A DNA stretch of 46,325 nucleotides. Source: Patescibacteria group bacterium. GTDB taxonomy: Bacteria; Patescibacteriota; Minisyncoccia; Phycocordibacterales; Phycocordibacteraceae. Below the pieces are notes generated by a model. It was not told where the DNA came from. It saw only the letters and a program-made list of their open reading frames with translations, and made no database searches. This document shows positions 29,341 through 39,600 of this stretch, piece by piece. The DNA lies in contig JACDGK010000007.1 in the NCBI GenBank assembly GCA_013815345.1, forward strand, positions 1 to 46,325, written 5' to 3'. The position numbers were made by a program, and so were the translations under genes. Within the stretch, counting starts at the first letter, position 1, and each line of letters begins with the position of its first letter.

Positions 29341-29408
29341 AACAAACAGAGCAAAAGAAAAACCCAGCGGGAGTAGTCCCGCTGGGTTTTTCTTTTGCTC
29401 TGTTTGTT
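29341..29408. terminator. Bidirectional terminator with perfect 32-bp arms, 4-nt loop
   Basis: AACAAACAGAGCAAAAGAAAAACCCAGCGGGA-gtag-TCCCGCTGGGTTTTTCTTTTGCTCTGTTTGTT between convergent gyrB and the CARDB protein. Confidence 0.93.
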
Positions 29409-30213
29409 AGCTCGCTACTACGCTCACTACACCAACGGCGTTATTGTTTGCCTCATTAGTTTCCTGGATAAGGTTGTTGGGATCAACGAGGATATTGATA
29501 GGCTCGTTGCTTCCGGGAGGTACTTGGTCGAAACCAAGGGTGAAAATAACACCATCACCAGGATTCAGAGATGCCTCGATGGGGGAGTTATAGGTGTAGC
29601 CGTTCTGGGTTGGGATGCGAGCGCCAAAATTCCAGGGGCCGGAGGCATTCGTGCCTGCATTAGAGATCGTAAAACGAACGGCGGCACGTGCGCCAACCGG
29701 AATAACTGGTGCAGCGACAAAAGAATCATTGGAGGCATTTGCGAGATAGCCGACCGAAATAATCGTGGTCGCTAGATCAGGAAGACCGTAGGGAGCACGC
29801 GTGCCACGTCCACCATTATTCGAAGGATAGCTAGGAGGGTAATTAGAAGGATAGTTCGTACGAGTCGGATACGTAGCAGGAGGGGAGTATGTTTGTATGT
29901 TTGTCGCCTGCGGTATGGTGACGGAGTAAGGCGTTGTTACCGTCGATGTCGCGTTATAGCCAAAAGGCACCGTTGTGCTTGATACGACCGCAAGCTGTGC
30001 CGGATATTCAGAACCACCTGGATGTGAGAGGTAGGCGCTTGCCGAAGAAAGCTTCGATACAGCATCAGACACATAGCGGGCGCTATAAATAGCAAGTGCG
30101 ATGCCGATAAAGAGAAGAATGATAAAACCAAGAATGGTAACCGCAGTCAAAGCCGGATTACGAGGCTTTTCAGTCTTTTTTGTCTCGGTCGTATGAATTG
30201 TTGTTGATTCCAT
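29407..30213 (-). CDS. Membrane-anchored CARDB-domain protein
   Basis: TM ALTAVTILGFIILLFIGIALAIY; DLATTIISVGYLANASNDSF...GARAAVRFTISNAGTNASGPWNFG...NLIQETNEANNNA. Confidence 0.8.
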   Translation of the reverse strand: MESTTIHTTETKKTEKPRNPALTAVTILGFIILLFIGIALAIYSARYVSDAVSKLSSASAYLSHPGGSEYPAQLAVVSSTTVPFGYNATSTVTTPYSVTIPQATNIQTYSPPATYPTRTNYPSNYPPSYPSNNGGRGTRAPYGLPDLATTIISVGYLANASNDSFVAAPVIPVGARAAVRFTISNAGTNASGPWNFGARIPTQNGYTYNSPIEASLNPGDGVIFTLGFDQVPPGSNEPINILVDPNNLIQETNEANNNAVGVVSVVAS

Positions 30214-30326
30214 AGGTGCGTACTGTTTAACACATCGCATATTCCTTGTCAAGAGGCCCGATAGTGGGCCTGAATAGGGGGTACTTGACAAGAGTATGAT
30301 TGTAGTGTATTTATGTATAAGAACAT

Positions 30327-31052
30327 ATGGATACAAAGCAAGGGACATCTGCTCCGCAAGGAACACTACAGAACGTCTATGCCCGGAAGTGGACCTTCTT
30401 GGTGGCGTTTTTGGTGATTCTCTTCGTAGTGGTACGCGTGTTCACGGTGATCGGATTCGTCCCGAATCCGATCACGACAACCGTCGCGAGCAATGCCGGC
30501 GACACTATCATGACGCCCGTGACGCTCACGAATTCACCGCTTATCGCGAATGCGTCTGCAAATGGTGGAAATGTGGCGGCAACGAATGGATCGCTCAATA
30601 TGAACGGCGAGCTACCGACAAAAGTGGTAATTTCGAGTATTGGTGTTTCGGCACAGATAGCAAATCCTGCCACGACGAACATCGAAGCACTCGATCAATC
30701 TCTTTTGTCTGGTGCTGCACGTTATCCGACGTCAGCTACGCTTGACCAGCAGGGAACCGTTGTTCTCTTTGGGCATTCAAGCTACTTGCCAGTGGTCATC
30801 AACCGTTCGTTCAAAACGTTTGACGGTATCCAGAATTTGAAAGAAGGTGATCAGATCACCGTCTATAGCACTACACATGTATTTACCTACGCGGTAACGG
30901 GAGTGCAGCATGAGAGCGCGACTTTGGACGCGATCCCGCTTACGAGCACTGGTCATACGTTGGTGCTGGCGACCTGCAATTCGTTCGGACAGAAAACCGA
31001 TCGCTTTGTGGTCACCGCAACGCTTGTTGGAAGCTCTGCGCTTGGAAGCTAG
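30327..31052 (+). CDS. Sortase
   Basis: KVVISSIGVSAQI, GTVVLFGHSSYLPV, TLVLATCNSFGQKTDRFVVTATLV (His, Cys and Arg in sortase positions), N-terminal TM. Confidence 0.88.
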   Translation: MDTKQGTSAPQGTLQNVYARKWTFLVAFLVILFVVVRVFTVIGFVPNPITTTVASNAGDTIMTPVTLTNSPLIANASANGGNVAATNGSLNMNGELPTKVVISSIGVSAQIANPATTNIEALDQSLLSGAARYPTSATLDQQGTVVLFGHSSYLPVVINRSFKTFDGIQNLKEGDQITVYSTTHVFTYAVTGVQHESATLDAIPLTSTGHTLVLATCNSFGQKTDRFVVTATLVGSSALGS

Positions 31053-31165
31053 TTCTTCGGAACTGGTTTTCTCGGTGTAGAGCTCACTGCAAACGCAGAG
31101 GGGGCAAAAGTTCTTGCCGCGCTCGTTCCATTCCGGGATGAGGCGGCTCCATTGGAGGAAACCAC

Positions 31166-32113
31166 ATGAGGAAACTCATCGGCCTACTCATGGCGCCGCT
31201 CGCGGCGCTCATGATGCTCGCTTCTTTCTCGCCGGCTCACGCCGCCGAGGGAGACAGCTTCATGCGGGACGTGCCAAATCCGCATGCGCTCTCGGGGATC
31301 ATTAAGGAGAGTCTTCTGCTCGACCCAAGCGGAAAGAGCCTGCTCTCTCCGTCGAAGTGTCATCAGGCTTCGGCGCGTTCGTGCGCCAACGCCTGGGATT
31401 ACCTGGTTATGTTGTGGGAATCGGACCCGGAGGCGAAAGCCGACGGACGTCTGACGACCGTCGATCAACTCCCCGGCTTTCTCGACTCACTCGTCGAGGC
31501 GAAGATGGGCGACGAAGAGTACAACATGGCCTGTCTGGCCCCCATAGGGTCAGACGTCTTCAATCCCGTCTTCAACTGCATTCAAAGGCGGTTCGAAGCG
31601 AACGAACCGGGCTGGCAAGACCCCGTGTCCGGCCGGATCGTGCTGGCGCGTAACTGCACCAACCCGGTCGGTCAGACGACGGAGCTTATTGTCACGGTTC
31701 AGCCGTGCGTCACCGTCGGTGTTCCGGAAATTCCGCCGGGAACCGTCGTTCTCCACTACGAAGTGGTGAGCGGCGGGAAGATCCCACACTCGGTGCGCTG
31801 CCCCGACATCAACCCCTGCGATGATTGCAGGTGGGGGGCCGTGGAGGAAGATTTCACCTCCAAGACCGGGCTGGTGATCAAGGACCGTGAGGAACACAAG
31901 ATCATCAGTCCCAAACCAGGTTTCGGGGAGAAGATCAAGCTCTCCCACGACATCCTCAAGGAGGGCGGCGCCGTCATCTTCTGCGCCGATGTCATGGGAA
32001 GCGATGGCAAAATCCATCGCTCCGGATGGCGGGCCATGTTCTTCCGTCCGGGAACAACCGGGGGCCCTGCGTTCCAGGTTCCCTCGAAGTTTACCTTTCG
32101 GGATCCTCTCTAA
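31166..32113 (+). CDS. Secreted Cys-rich hypothetical protein, compositionally atypical
   Basis: Signal peptide MRKLIGLLMAPLAALMMLASFSPAHAA; GGAGG SD 31154-31158; locally higher GC. Confidence 0.8.
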   Translation: MRKLIGLLMAPLAALMMLASFSPAHAAEGDSFMRDVPNPHALSGIIKESLLLDPSGKSLLSPSKCHQASARSCANAWDYLVMLWESDPEAKADGRLTTVDQLPGFLDSLVEAKMGDEEYNMACLAPIGSDVFNPVFNCIQRRFEANEPGWQDPVSGRIVLARNCTNPVGQTTELIVTVQPCVTVGVPEIPPGTVVLHYEVVSGGKIPHSVRCPDINPCDDCRWGAVEEDFTSKTGLVIKDREEHKIISPKPGFGEKIKLSHDILKEGGAVIFCADVMGSDGKIHRSGWRAMFFRPGTTGGPAFQVPSKFTFRDPL

Positions 32114-32128
32114 CCTCGAGGTGAGTCT

Positions 32129-32175
32129 AGTGTGGCGGGCATCTATGCGCCCGCCACACACTCTCCTCTTTTTAT
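32129..32175 (+). terminator. Rho-independent terminator-like hairpin
   Basis: TGTGGCGGGC-atctatg-cGCCCGCCACA followed by a T-rich tract. Confidence 0.7.
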
Positions 32176-32249
32176 ACGCCGTTATAACGGCATGGAATCA
32201 TTATTTAACAAAGAAGCAAATTATTATCGAAGAAGTTACTCAGAAAATT

Positions 32250-34589
32250 ATGAAAACAATCAATCAAATCGCAAATCTCAAAAACCGACCGATCGCGCTC
32301 GGTGTGATTACCGTATTCGCGGTAATCCTTCTAGGTGCATCAATTGCGTTTGCAGCGGGATTTGCAAACCCTCTCAAAACCTTTGCCGATGATTTTGGCG
32401 GAGATGTACCCTGTGATTGTGGAGGAATCCCCATCGACATACCACCAATAGATATCGGGGGTGATATTCCTTGTGACTGTGGAGGCCTTCCTCCTATCGA
32501 TGTACCACCTATCGATGTGGGCGGCGATGTACCCTGTGATTGTGGCAATCTTCCTCCTGAAGTTCCACCAGTTGATGTACCTCCCGTAGATGTACCTCCA
32601 GTGATTCCACCAGTTATTCCCCCATTTGCGCAGTGTATCTCGCTCACGGGAACACCTCAGAATATTCAGCCAGGAGCAGCGGTTACGATTACCTGGCGCA
32701 CGCTCAATGCCACATCCATCTATATTACTGGTATTGGTTTTGTGACGCCCGTGCCTGGCGGCTCGGCTGTCGTACATCCGATTCACGACACTACGTATGT
32801 TGCGACCGTGAGGGGTGTGGGGGGTACGGTGAATTGTCAGACAGTAGTGCACGTCACAACGCCACCACCACCAGTATTGCCACAGTGTGTTTCGCTCACC
32901 GGATCGCCAGCAAATATAAAATCAGGAGAGGCGTTTACGCTTACCTGGAAAACGCTCCGTGCGAACTCAATTTACATTAATAACGGTATTGGTTTCGTAA
33001 CGCCTGTTGCAGGAGGCTCCATTGTCGAGCATCCTACCCATGACACTACCTATATCGCGACGGTGAAAAACGCCGCAGGAAGTGTGAATTGTCAGACATC
33101 AGTGCACATTACGACGCCACCGCCACCGGTATTGCCACAGTGTGTTTCGCTTACGGGAACACCACACACCATTAGGTCAGGTGACGCGTTTACCATCGCA
33201 TGGAAAACGCTTAATGCGACTTCAATCACTCTTAACAACGGTATCGGGCGCGTAACGCCGGTCGCGGCGGGCTCAATTGTTGAGCATCCGACCCACGACA
33301 CTACGTATATCGCGACCGTTGCTAATGCCGCGGGCAGTGTAAATTGTCAGACGTCAGTCGTGGTCACTACTACACCACCACCTCCCGTACCTGAATGTAT
33401 TCAGCTTACGGCAAGTGCCACTGTTATAAATCCAGGGGACGCCGTCACACTTAGCTGGGTAACATCGCACGCGAATTCACTCTTTATCGATAACGGCATC
33501 GGCTCGGTTAGTCCTGTTGCAAATGGTTCGATCGTGGTGCATCCAAACGGAAACACGACCTACCACGCAACGGTGCCTGGTGCGGCGATCAATCCGAATT
33601 GTAGCGTGAGTGTTGTTATCCAAACACCACAAGTATGTACCTATAACTGTGGCGGAGGAGGCGGATATTTCCCACCCCCACCCCCACCATATATTCCTCC
33701 GGCACCACCGACTGCAGCGTACATCTCACTTTCTCAGATCCCGTATACCGGTCTTGATCTGGGGCCTGTAGGCACTGTCGTGTACTGGGTCGCCCTCATC
33801 GTCTTCTGTGCCTCAGCAGCCTACCTCACCTTGTTTAATCTCGTGCCATTCCTGTATCGCCGTTTGCATCTCTTTGGTGCTGGCGTGTCGCAGGTAATCA
33901 ATCAGCCAAGTGCTGTTATGCCGCTTGCGTCATACGCTGCTGCAGCAGCTCCGGTACTCACTGCATCTGCGTATCCTGTGGAGTCACCACTCTCTCCGAG
34001 CTACACAGTACCTGCCCCGGTGAAAAGTTACTCTTCGGCGCAAGGATTCAGTTCGTTTGCGCAGGGAAGTGCCCTCACGATCGATGATATTGTAAAAGGT
34101 CTCGCCCGTGAAGCAGGGGTCTCACCCGACGCTCCTGCGGTTGCGGCCTACACGGCTGCGGCGAACGCTGAAGCTGCACGGAATACTCAGGTGGTCATGT
34201 CAGAAGCGCGTCCTGCCACTACTTCTGCTGCATCTCCGCAGCAATCTACAAACGCTCCTATATCTACGGACGTTCGTGATTTCATCGCATCACTTTTACA
34301 AGGAGATCGCGATGTAGTGTTCGGCTCGATCCGTCAGATCGTTCGTGAAGGAGGTAATGCGGAAACGTTCCTCACCCAGGTTGTGTGTGGACTTGATGAC
34401 GCGTATCGCGCTCGTCTTGACGGCACGAAAGTAAACGCAGAGATCGCCACGCTCACCGAAAAATGTGCAACGCCATTCCTCGAGCGTCTTACGGCTGCTC
34501 TTACGAATGCCGTTGACTCGAGCTATTCACCGGGCATTTCCGGCGCAAAGCTTGCGGTCACCCGTGCGCTCGGAATTATCGAAGGTTAA
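32250..34589 (+). CDS. Surface protein: PCDCGG repeats, four Ig-like repeats, IPYTG-TM-RR segment, C-terminal intracellular-type domain
   Basis: GGDVPCDCGGIPIDIPPIDI repeats; QCVSLTG...SVNCQTSVHITTPPPPVLP repeats at 32631/32883/33138/33393; SQIPYTGLDLGPVGTVVYWVALIVFCASAAYLTLFNLVPFLYRR. Confidence 0.85.
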   Translation: MKTINQIANLKNRPIALGVITVFAVILLGASIAFAAGFANPLKTFADDFGGDVPCDCGGIPIDIPPIDIGGDIPCDCGGLPPIDVPPIDVGGDVPCDCGNLPPEVPPVDVPPVDVPPVIPPVIPPFAQCISLTGTPQNIQPGAAVTITWRTLNATSIYITGIGFVTPVPGGSAVVHPIHDTTYVATVRGVGGTVNCQTVVHVTTPPPPVLPQCVSLTGSPANIKSGEAFTLTWKTLRANSIYINNGIGFVTPVAGGSIVEHPTHDTTYIATVKNAAGSVNCQTSVHITTPPPPVLPQCVSLTGTPHTIRSGDAFTIAWKTLNATSITLNNGIGRVTPVAAGSIVEHPTHDTTYIATVANAAGSVNCQTSVVVTTTPPPPVPECIQLTASATVINPGDAVTLSWVTSHANSLFIDNGIGSVSPVANGSIVVHPNGNTTYHATVPGAAINPNCSVSVVIQTPQVCTYNCGGGGGYFPPPPPPYIPPAPPTAAYISLSQIPYTGLDLGPVGTVVYWVALIVFCASAAYLTLFNLVPFLYRRLHLFGAGVSQVINQPSAVMPLASYAAAAAPVLTASAYPVESPLSPSYTVPAPVKSYSSAQGFSSFAQGSALTIDDIVKGLAREAGVSPDAPAVAAYTAAANAEAARNTQVVMSEARPATTSAASPQQSTNAPISTDVRDFIASLLQGDRDVVFGSIRQIVREGGNAETFLTQVVCGLDDAYRARLDGTKVNAEIATLTEKCATPFLERLTAALTNAVDSSYSPGISGAKLAVTRALGIIEG

Positions 34590-34602
34590 AAATAGAGGGC
34601 GC

Positions 34603-34662
34603 AAAAGCCCCCATGCAATTCGCAGCGAAAGCACTTAGGCTGCGAATTGCATGGGGGCTTTT
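34603..34662. terminator. Bidirectional terminator, 24-bp perfect arms
   Basis: AAAAGCCCCCATGCAATTCGCAGC-gaaagcacttag-GCTGCGAATTGCATGGGGGCTTTT between convergent genes. Confidence 0.9.
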
Positions 34663-34667
34663 TGCTT

Positions 34668-36428
34668 TTACGCTCGTTCTCTAATCTCGGTTTGGATCAG
34701 TCCAATGAAATTTGAAATTGCCACCGGCTCGAGTTTTCCTTTGTCACGACTCTCGACGGAAACGGTCTGTTCTTCGATTTCCTTATCGCCGACCACGAGC
34801 ACATAGGGAATTTTCTCGGTCTTTGCGTTGCGGATCTTTTTGCCCATTGATTCGTTTGCGTCATCAATATCCGCACGTATGTTTGCGGCGCGAAGCGCCG
34901 TGAGAATTTCAGCACCATACGCTACCTGTTTTTCGGATACCGGCACAATACGTACTTGTACCGGCGCGAGCCAGGTAGGAAAGGCACCTGCGTAGTGCTC
35001 GATAAGAAATCCAAATATGCGTTCAAGACTTCCAATAGTGGAGCGATGGATCATGACCGGACGTTTCTTTTTGCCGTCGCTATCAATGTATTCGATGTCG
35101 AATTTCTGTGGCAGGAGGAAGTCTATCTGCGCAGTGAAAAGGGTGTCTTCTTTACCGTTTACATTTTGGGCCTGCACATCGAGTTTTGGCCCGTAAAATG
35201 CGGCTTCATCAAGGGCTTCGATATACGAAAATCCAAGTTCATCAAGCGCCTCTTTCATCATTGCTTCGGCAGTATTCCACAATTCATCATCGGGGTAGTA
35301 TTTCTCTTTATTGCTTGGGTCACGTTTTGAAAACCGATACGTCACGATATCGAGAAGTCCAAGACCTTTCATTCCTTCCACGATCATGCGGCATACATTT
35401 TTAAATTCTTCTTTGAGCCCCTCAGGCGTTACGAAAAGGTGACCGTCCGTGAGTTGGAATTTGCGCACGCGAATCATACCCATTAATTCGCCCGATTTCT
35501 CATACCGGTTGTAGTCGCAAATCTCTGCGTAGCGCACTGGAAGCTCGCGATAGCTCCACGGCTTTCGTTGATACATGCGGATGTGGTGTGGACACGCCAT
35601 AGGGCGTAGATAAAATTTGTCGCCATCCATGTCGATCGGGGCATACATATTGTTGGCGTAGTGCTCGAGATGGCCGGAGGTACGATACAGTTCTTCACCC
35701 CCGAGATAGGGAGTGGATACATGTTCGTACCCATATTTGCGTTCAAGCTCACGCGTAAAGTTTTCAAGTTCAAATTTCACCGCCGTGCCTTTTGGCGTCC
35801 ACATTGGAAGCCCACGTCCAACTTTTTCATCGATAATAAAAAGATCGAGGTCGCGGCCGAGTTTCTTGTGGTCGCGCTTCTCTGCTTCTTCTCGTTGGGC
35901 TTTATAAGCCTCAAGTTTAGCTTTTGTATCAAACGCTAGGCCGTATATTCTTGTGAGCTGTGCGTTTTTTTCATCGCCCCGCCAGTACGCGCCCGCAATG
36001 CGGTCAAGGGTGAAGGAATCTGCCGGAATGTCATGCGCAGGTCGTTCAGAGTGCCCCCCGCGACAGAGATCACTAAAATCACCAGCGGTGTAAAGCGTCA
36101 TTGACTCTCCTTTAGTAACGATCTCATCAATGAGCTCGAGCTTATAAGGGTTTCCAGCGAATCGGGCTCTCGCATCTTTTTCAGAAATCTCCACGCCACT
36201 CATTTCAGTCCATGTCGGAAGAAGTTCGCGCATGGTTTCTTCGAGGGACGCGAGATCATCTTCGCCGGGAGCTTTTTCGCTTTCTAATCCTCCTGCGAAA
36301 TCGAAGTCGTAATAGAAGCCGTTATCAATGGCTGGCCCGATAGTCGGCTTCGCATTCGGATATCGTTCTTGAACCGCTGCAGCGAGCAAATGGGCGAGCG
36401 TGTGGCGTTTTTCCGGCAGGGAAGTCAT
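34668..36428 (-). CDS. thrS: Threonyl-tRNA synthetase lacking the N-terminal TGS domain
   Basis: RHTLAHLLAAAVQERYPNAKPTIGPAIDNGFYYDFD, DLCRGGHSERPAHD, RPMACPHHIRMYQRKPWSYRELPVRYAE. Confidence 0.96.
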   Translation of the reverse strand: MTSLPEKRHTLAHLLAAAVQERYPNAKPTIGPAIDNGFYYDFDFAGGLESEKAPGEDDLASLEETMRELLPTWTEMSGVEISEKDARARFAGNPYKLELIDEIVTKGESMTLYTAGDFSDLCRGGHSERPAHDIPADSFTLDRIAGAYWRGDEKNAQLTRIYGLAFDTKAKLEAYKAQREEAEKRDHKKLGRDLDLFIIDEKVGRGLPMWTPKGTAVKFELENFTRELERKYGYEHVSTPYLGGEELYRTSGHLEHYANNMYAPIDMDGDKFYLRPMACPHHIRMYQRKPWSYRELPVRYAEICDYNRYEKSGELMGMIRVRKFQLTDGHLFVTPEGLKEEFKNVCRMIVEGMKGLGLLDIVTYRFSKRDPSNKEKYYPDDELWNTAEAMMKEALDELGFSYIEALDEAAFYGPKLDVQAQNVNGKEDTLFTAQIDFLLPQKFDIEYIDSDGKKKRPVMIHRSTIGSLERIFGFLIEHYAGAFPTWLAPVQVRIVPVSEKQVAYGAEILTALRAANIRADIDDANESMGKKIRNAKTEKIPYVLVVGDKEIEEQTVSVESRDKGKLEPVAISNFIGLIQTEIRERA

Positions 36429-36455
36429 GAGTCAGAGCATATCATAAAGTGAGGG

Positions 36456-36602
36456 CCCCCGGCATATAAAACTATTTTGGAGAGTTAAGCGTAGTGCGCC
36501 ATCATTGTATGAAAACACCCTATGAGAAATATGATAATTAATTGTTGGGTAACATGCGGAATTGAACGTAACGCTCTCCAAAATAGTTTTATATGCCGGG
36601 GG
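36456..36602. repeat. Inverted repeat with 29-bp perfect arms and 89-nt internal segment between dnaE and thrS
   Basis: CCCCCGGCATATAAAACTATTTTGGAGAG 36456-36484 is the reverse complement of 36574-36602. Confidence 0.95.
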
Positions 36603-36605
36603 TGC

Positions 36606-39600
36606 CTACAACGCTTTGAGATTTTCGACGGAGAAACTAGTTTCACCGTTGCGCAGCGATACGGCTCCTTTTATCAGAACGCAGGTGCCGGGAGTGATGA
36701 GTGCCGAATGTTCTTTGAAGAGTTTCGGAAAGATGACGGCTTCAATTGAATCGGTCTTGTCTTCGAAGCGGACAAATGCCATGCGGTCGCCGCCTTTTGT
36801 GAGGACGGTGCGTACCTCAGCGACGAGTACGGGAAGTATGAGTGACTGGCCAGCTTGCGGTTCTGCGTTGATAGCACCGATCGTCGTATACGCCTTTTCA
36901 AGCTTGGCGGTGTGGGCATCGAGAGGATGACCGGACACATAAATACCCAGAAGATCTTTTTCCCATTCGAGTTTATCGGAAAGGGAGACCGGGTACTCAA
37001 GAGTGGGAAGGACAAGCGTCGGCGCTTGCGCCGACGCACCGAAAAGAGAATCCTGCGGATGTTCAGTGGTCACATCGCGATGAAAAGCCAGTAAAAGTTC
37101 AATGTTCGCGAGCAAGCTTGCGCGACTTACGTCACCAGCGAGACCATCAAGCGCTCCACACTTTATCAATGATTCGAGCGCTTTCTTATTGAGATTTCGC
37201 GAACCAATGCGGCAAAGAAAATCAGAAAGCGAAGTGAAGGGCCCTGTAGCTTTACGCTCCGCAATGATGGCTTCTGAAATGCCTTCGCCGAAATTTTTGA
37301 TCGTAGTTAACCCAAACCGAATAGTATCCTTATCCTCGCCTGCTACAGTAAACTCTGCATCTGACTCATTAACATCAGGCGGTAGCACAGGAATTCCCAT
37401 ACGTTCACATTCACCGACAAAAGTAGCGATTTGCGCTGTATCTCCCGCATCAGCCGTGAGAAGTGCAGCCATATATTCGACTGGATAGTTCGCCTTCATG
37501 TAAGCCGTCTGGTACGCGACTTTGCCATAACTTGCCGCGTGCGCTTTGCCGAAGCCGTATGCGGCAAAGGGTTCAATAAGTTTCCAAAGGTCTTCTGCTT
37601 TTTGCGGCGAGAGATCACTGTGTTCAGCAAATCCTTCAATAAGTTTTACTTTCTGCGCGCGCATCTCTTTCGGAATCTTTTTACCCATCGCTTTGCGAAG
37701 CGAGTCCGCATCCTTCCATGAATAACCTGCAAGGTGCACCGCGATAAGTAGCACATCATCTTGATAGGTCACGACGCCATACGACTGATCAAGGATGGAT
37801 TCAAGTTTTGGATGAAGATATCGTACGAGCTTCGGATTTCTTTTACGCTCAATGTATGAAGGAATTGATTCCATCGGACCTGGACGATACAGTGCAACCA
37901 TCGCGTTAATATCGAAAATCGACGTAGGTCGAAGCTCTTTCAGATAGCGCGTCATCCCGGAACCGTTCAATTGGAAGATTCCTTCAGTCTCACCACGCGC
38001 AAGCATGCTGTAGGTATTTGCATCGTCGATTGGAATGTTCTCAATATCGATCCAACGATCGCGCGAAAGCCGCACCCGTTCGACTGCATCCCCAAGGATG
38101 GCGAGGTTTTTAATACCGAGAAAATCGAATTTAAGAAGCCCGACGCCGCCGTATTCATCGGTAATCGAGTACATGTCATATTGCGTGATGATCCCACCGC
38201 CCTTGGGATCAAACTGAAGGGGTGCCCAGTCAGTGAGCGGAGAAGGAGCAATGACAACACCAGCGGCATGTACGCCTACGTGCCGCACACAGCCTTCGAT
38301 GCGTTTGGCAAGATCAAGTATTTCACGCACGTCATCATCTTCGTCGTACAGCGTTTTTAACTCTTTTTCAAGCTCCATCGCGCGATCAATGGTCATCGGG
38401 AACCCTTGCGAGCCGATGGGTATAAGTTTCGCGATACGATCACCGACACCATATGAATGGCCGAGTGCGCGACAGACATCGCGTACCGCCGCTCGAGCCA
38501 TCATCGTGCCAAACGTACCGATCTGCGCTACGCGATCCTCGCCGTATTTGCGTTTGGCGTACGCGATCATCTCACCGCGGCGATTATCGGCAAAGTCCAT
38601 GTCGATATCCGGCGCTTTCGGACGTTCTGGGTTTAGGAAGCGTTCAAAAGGAAGTTTATAGAATATGGGATCGACGTTCGTAATGCCGGTGAGGTACGAA
38701 ACCAGGGACCCCGCGGCGGAGCCGCGGGTCGTCGTGAGAATGCCTTCTTGTTTTGCGAAGGTAAGAAGGTCAGACACCACGAGGAAATATTTTTCGTACC
38801 CTTTTCCGTTAATGATGCGCAGCTCGTACTCAATGCGTTCTTCAATTTCCGGCTCGAGCTTTATACCGCGCATAGAAAGACCGGCGTACGCTTTATCCCG
38901 GAGCATTTGGGCGTGCGTTTTGCCTTCTTCCTGGGGAAATTCCGGAAACACCCAGGTGCCCAGCTCGAAAGAGAGATTACAGCGGTCGGCAATTTCTTTT
39001 GAACGATCAACCGCGTCAAGTGTTTCTTTAAAAAACTTAAGTGCTTCTTTCTCGCTGATAAAAGAGAAGTCCTCTTCTTCATTACGACCACGCTGACCGC
39101 CATGTTGAATTCGTCGCAATACTTCACAGGCTCCTTGATCACTGGATTTTAGATAATACACATCATGTTGCGCGACAAACGGTACGCCGGATTCCTTGGA
39201 GAGTTCAATGAGCTTCTTCATTTTTTCTGTATGACCTGCCACTTTCGGATGATGCGTGATTTCGAGAAAGACATTTTCTTTTCCGAAAATACTTACGTAT
39301 TCCGCAAGGGCAGCGGCAGCACCTCGGGCGTCACCTGCAGCGAGCATGAGCGGTACTTCGCCCGCAAAAGAGGGAATGAGCGCAATAAGTCCTTCGTGAT
39401 ATTCACGCAAGAGTTCTTTATCGACGCGTGGTTTTTCGAAAAATCCTTCCGTGTGAGATTTCGTGACGAGAGAAAGAAGATTTTTATACCCTTGGTTATT
39501 TTCAGCAAGGAGCACCAGACGGGTGCGTTTGCCAGCCTCACTGCGTTCTTTGTCAAAACGGGAGCGGGCAGCAACATACATATCGACGCCGATAATCGGT

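Noticed and set aside
31550-32161. 203-aa antisense ORF in the GC-rich gene
   Set aside because: The sense ORF has a signal peptide and SD; the antisense ORF is expected from GC-rich codon bias.
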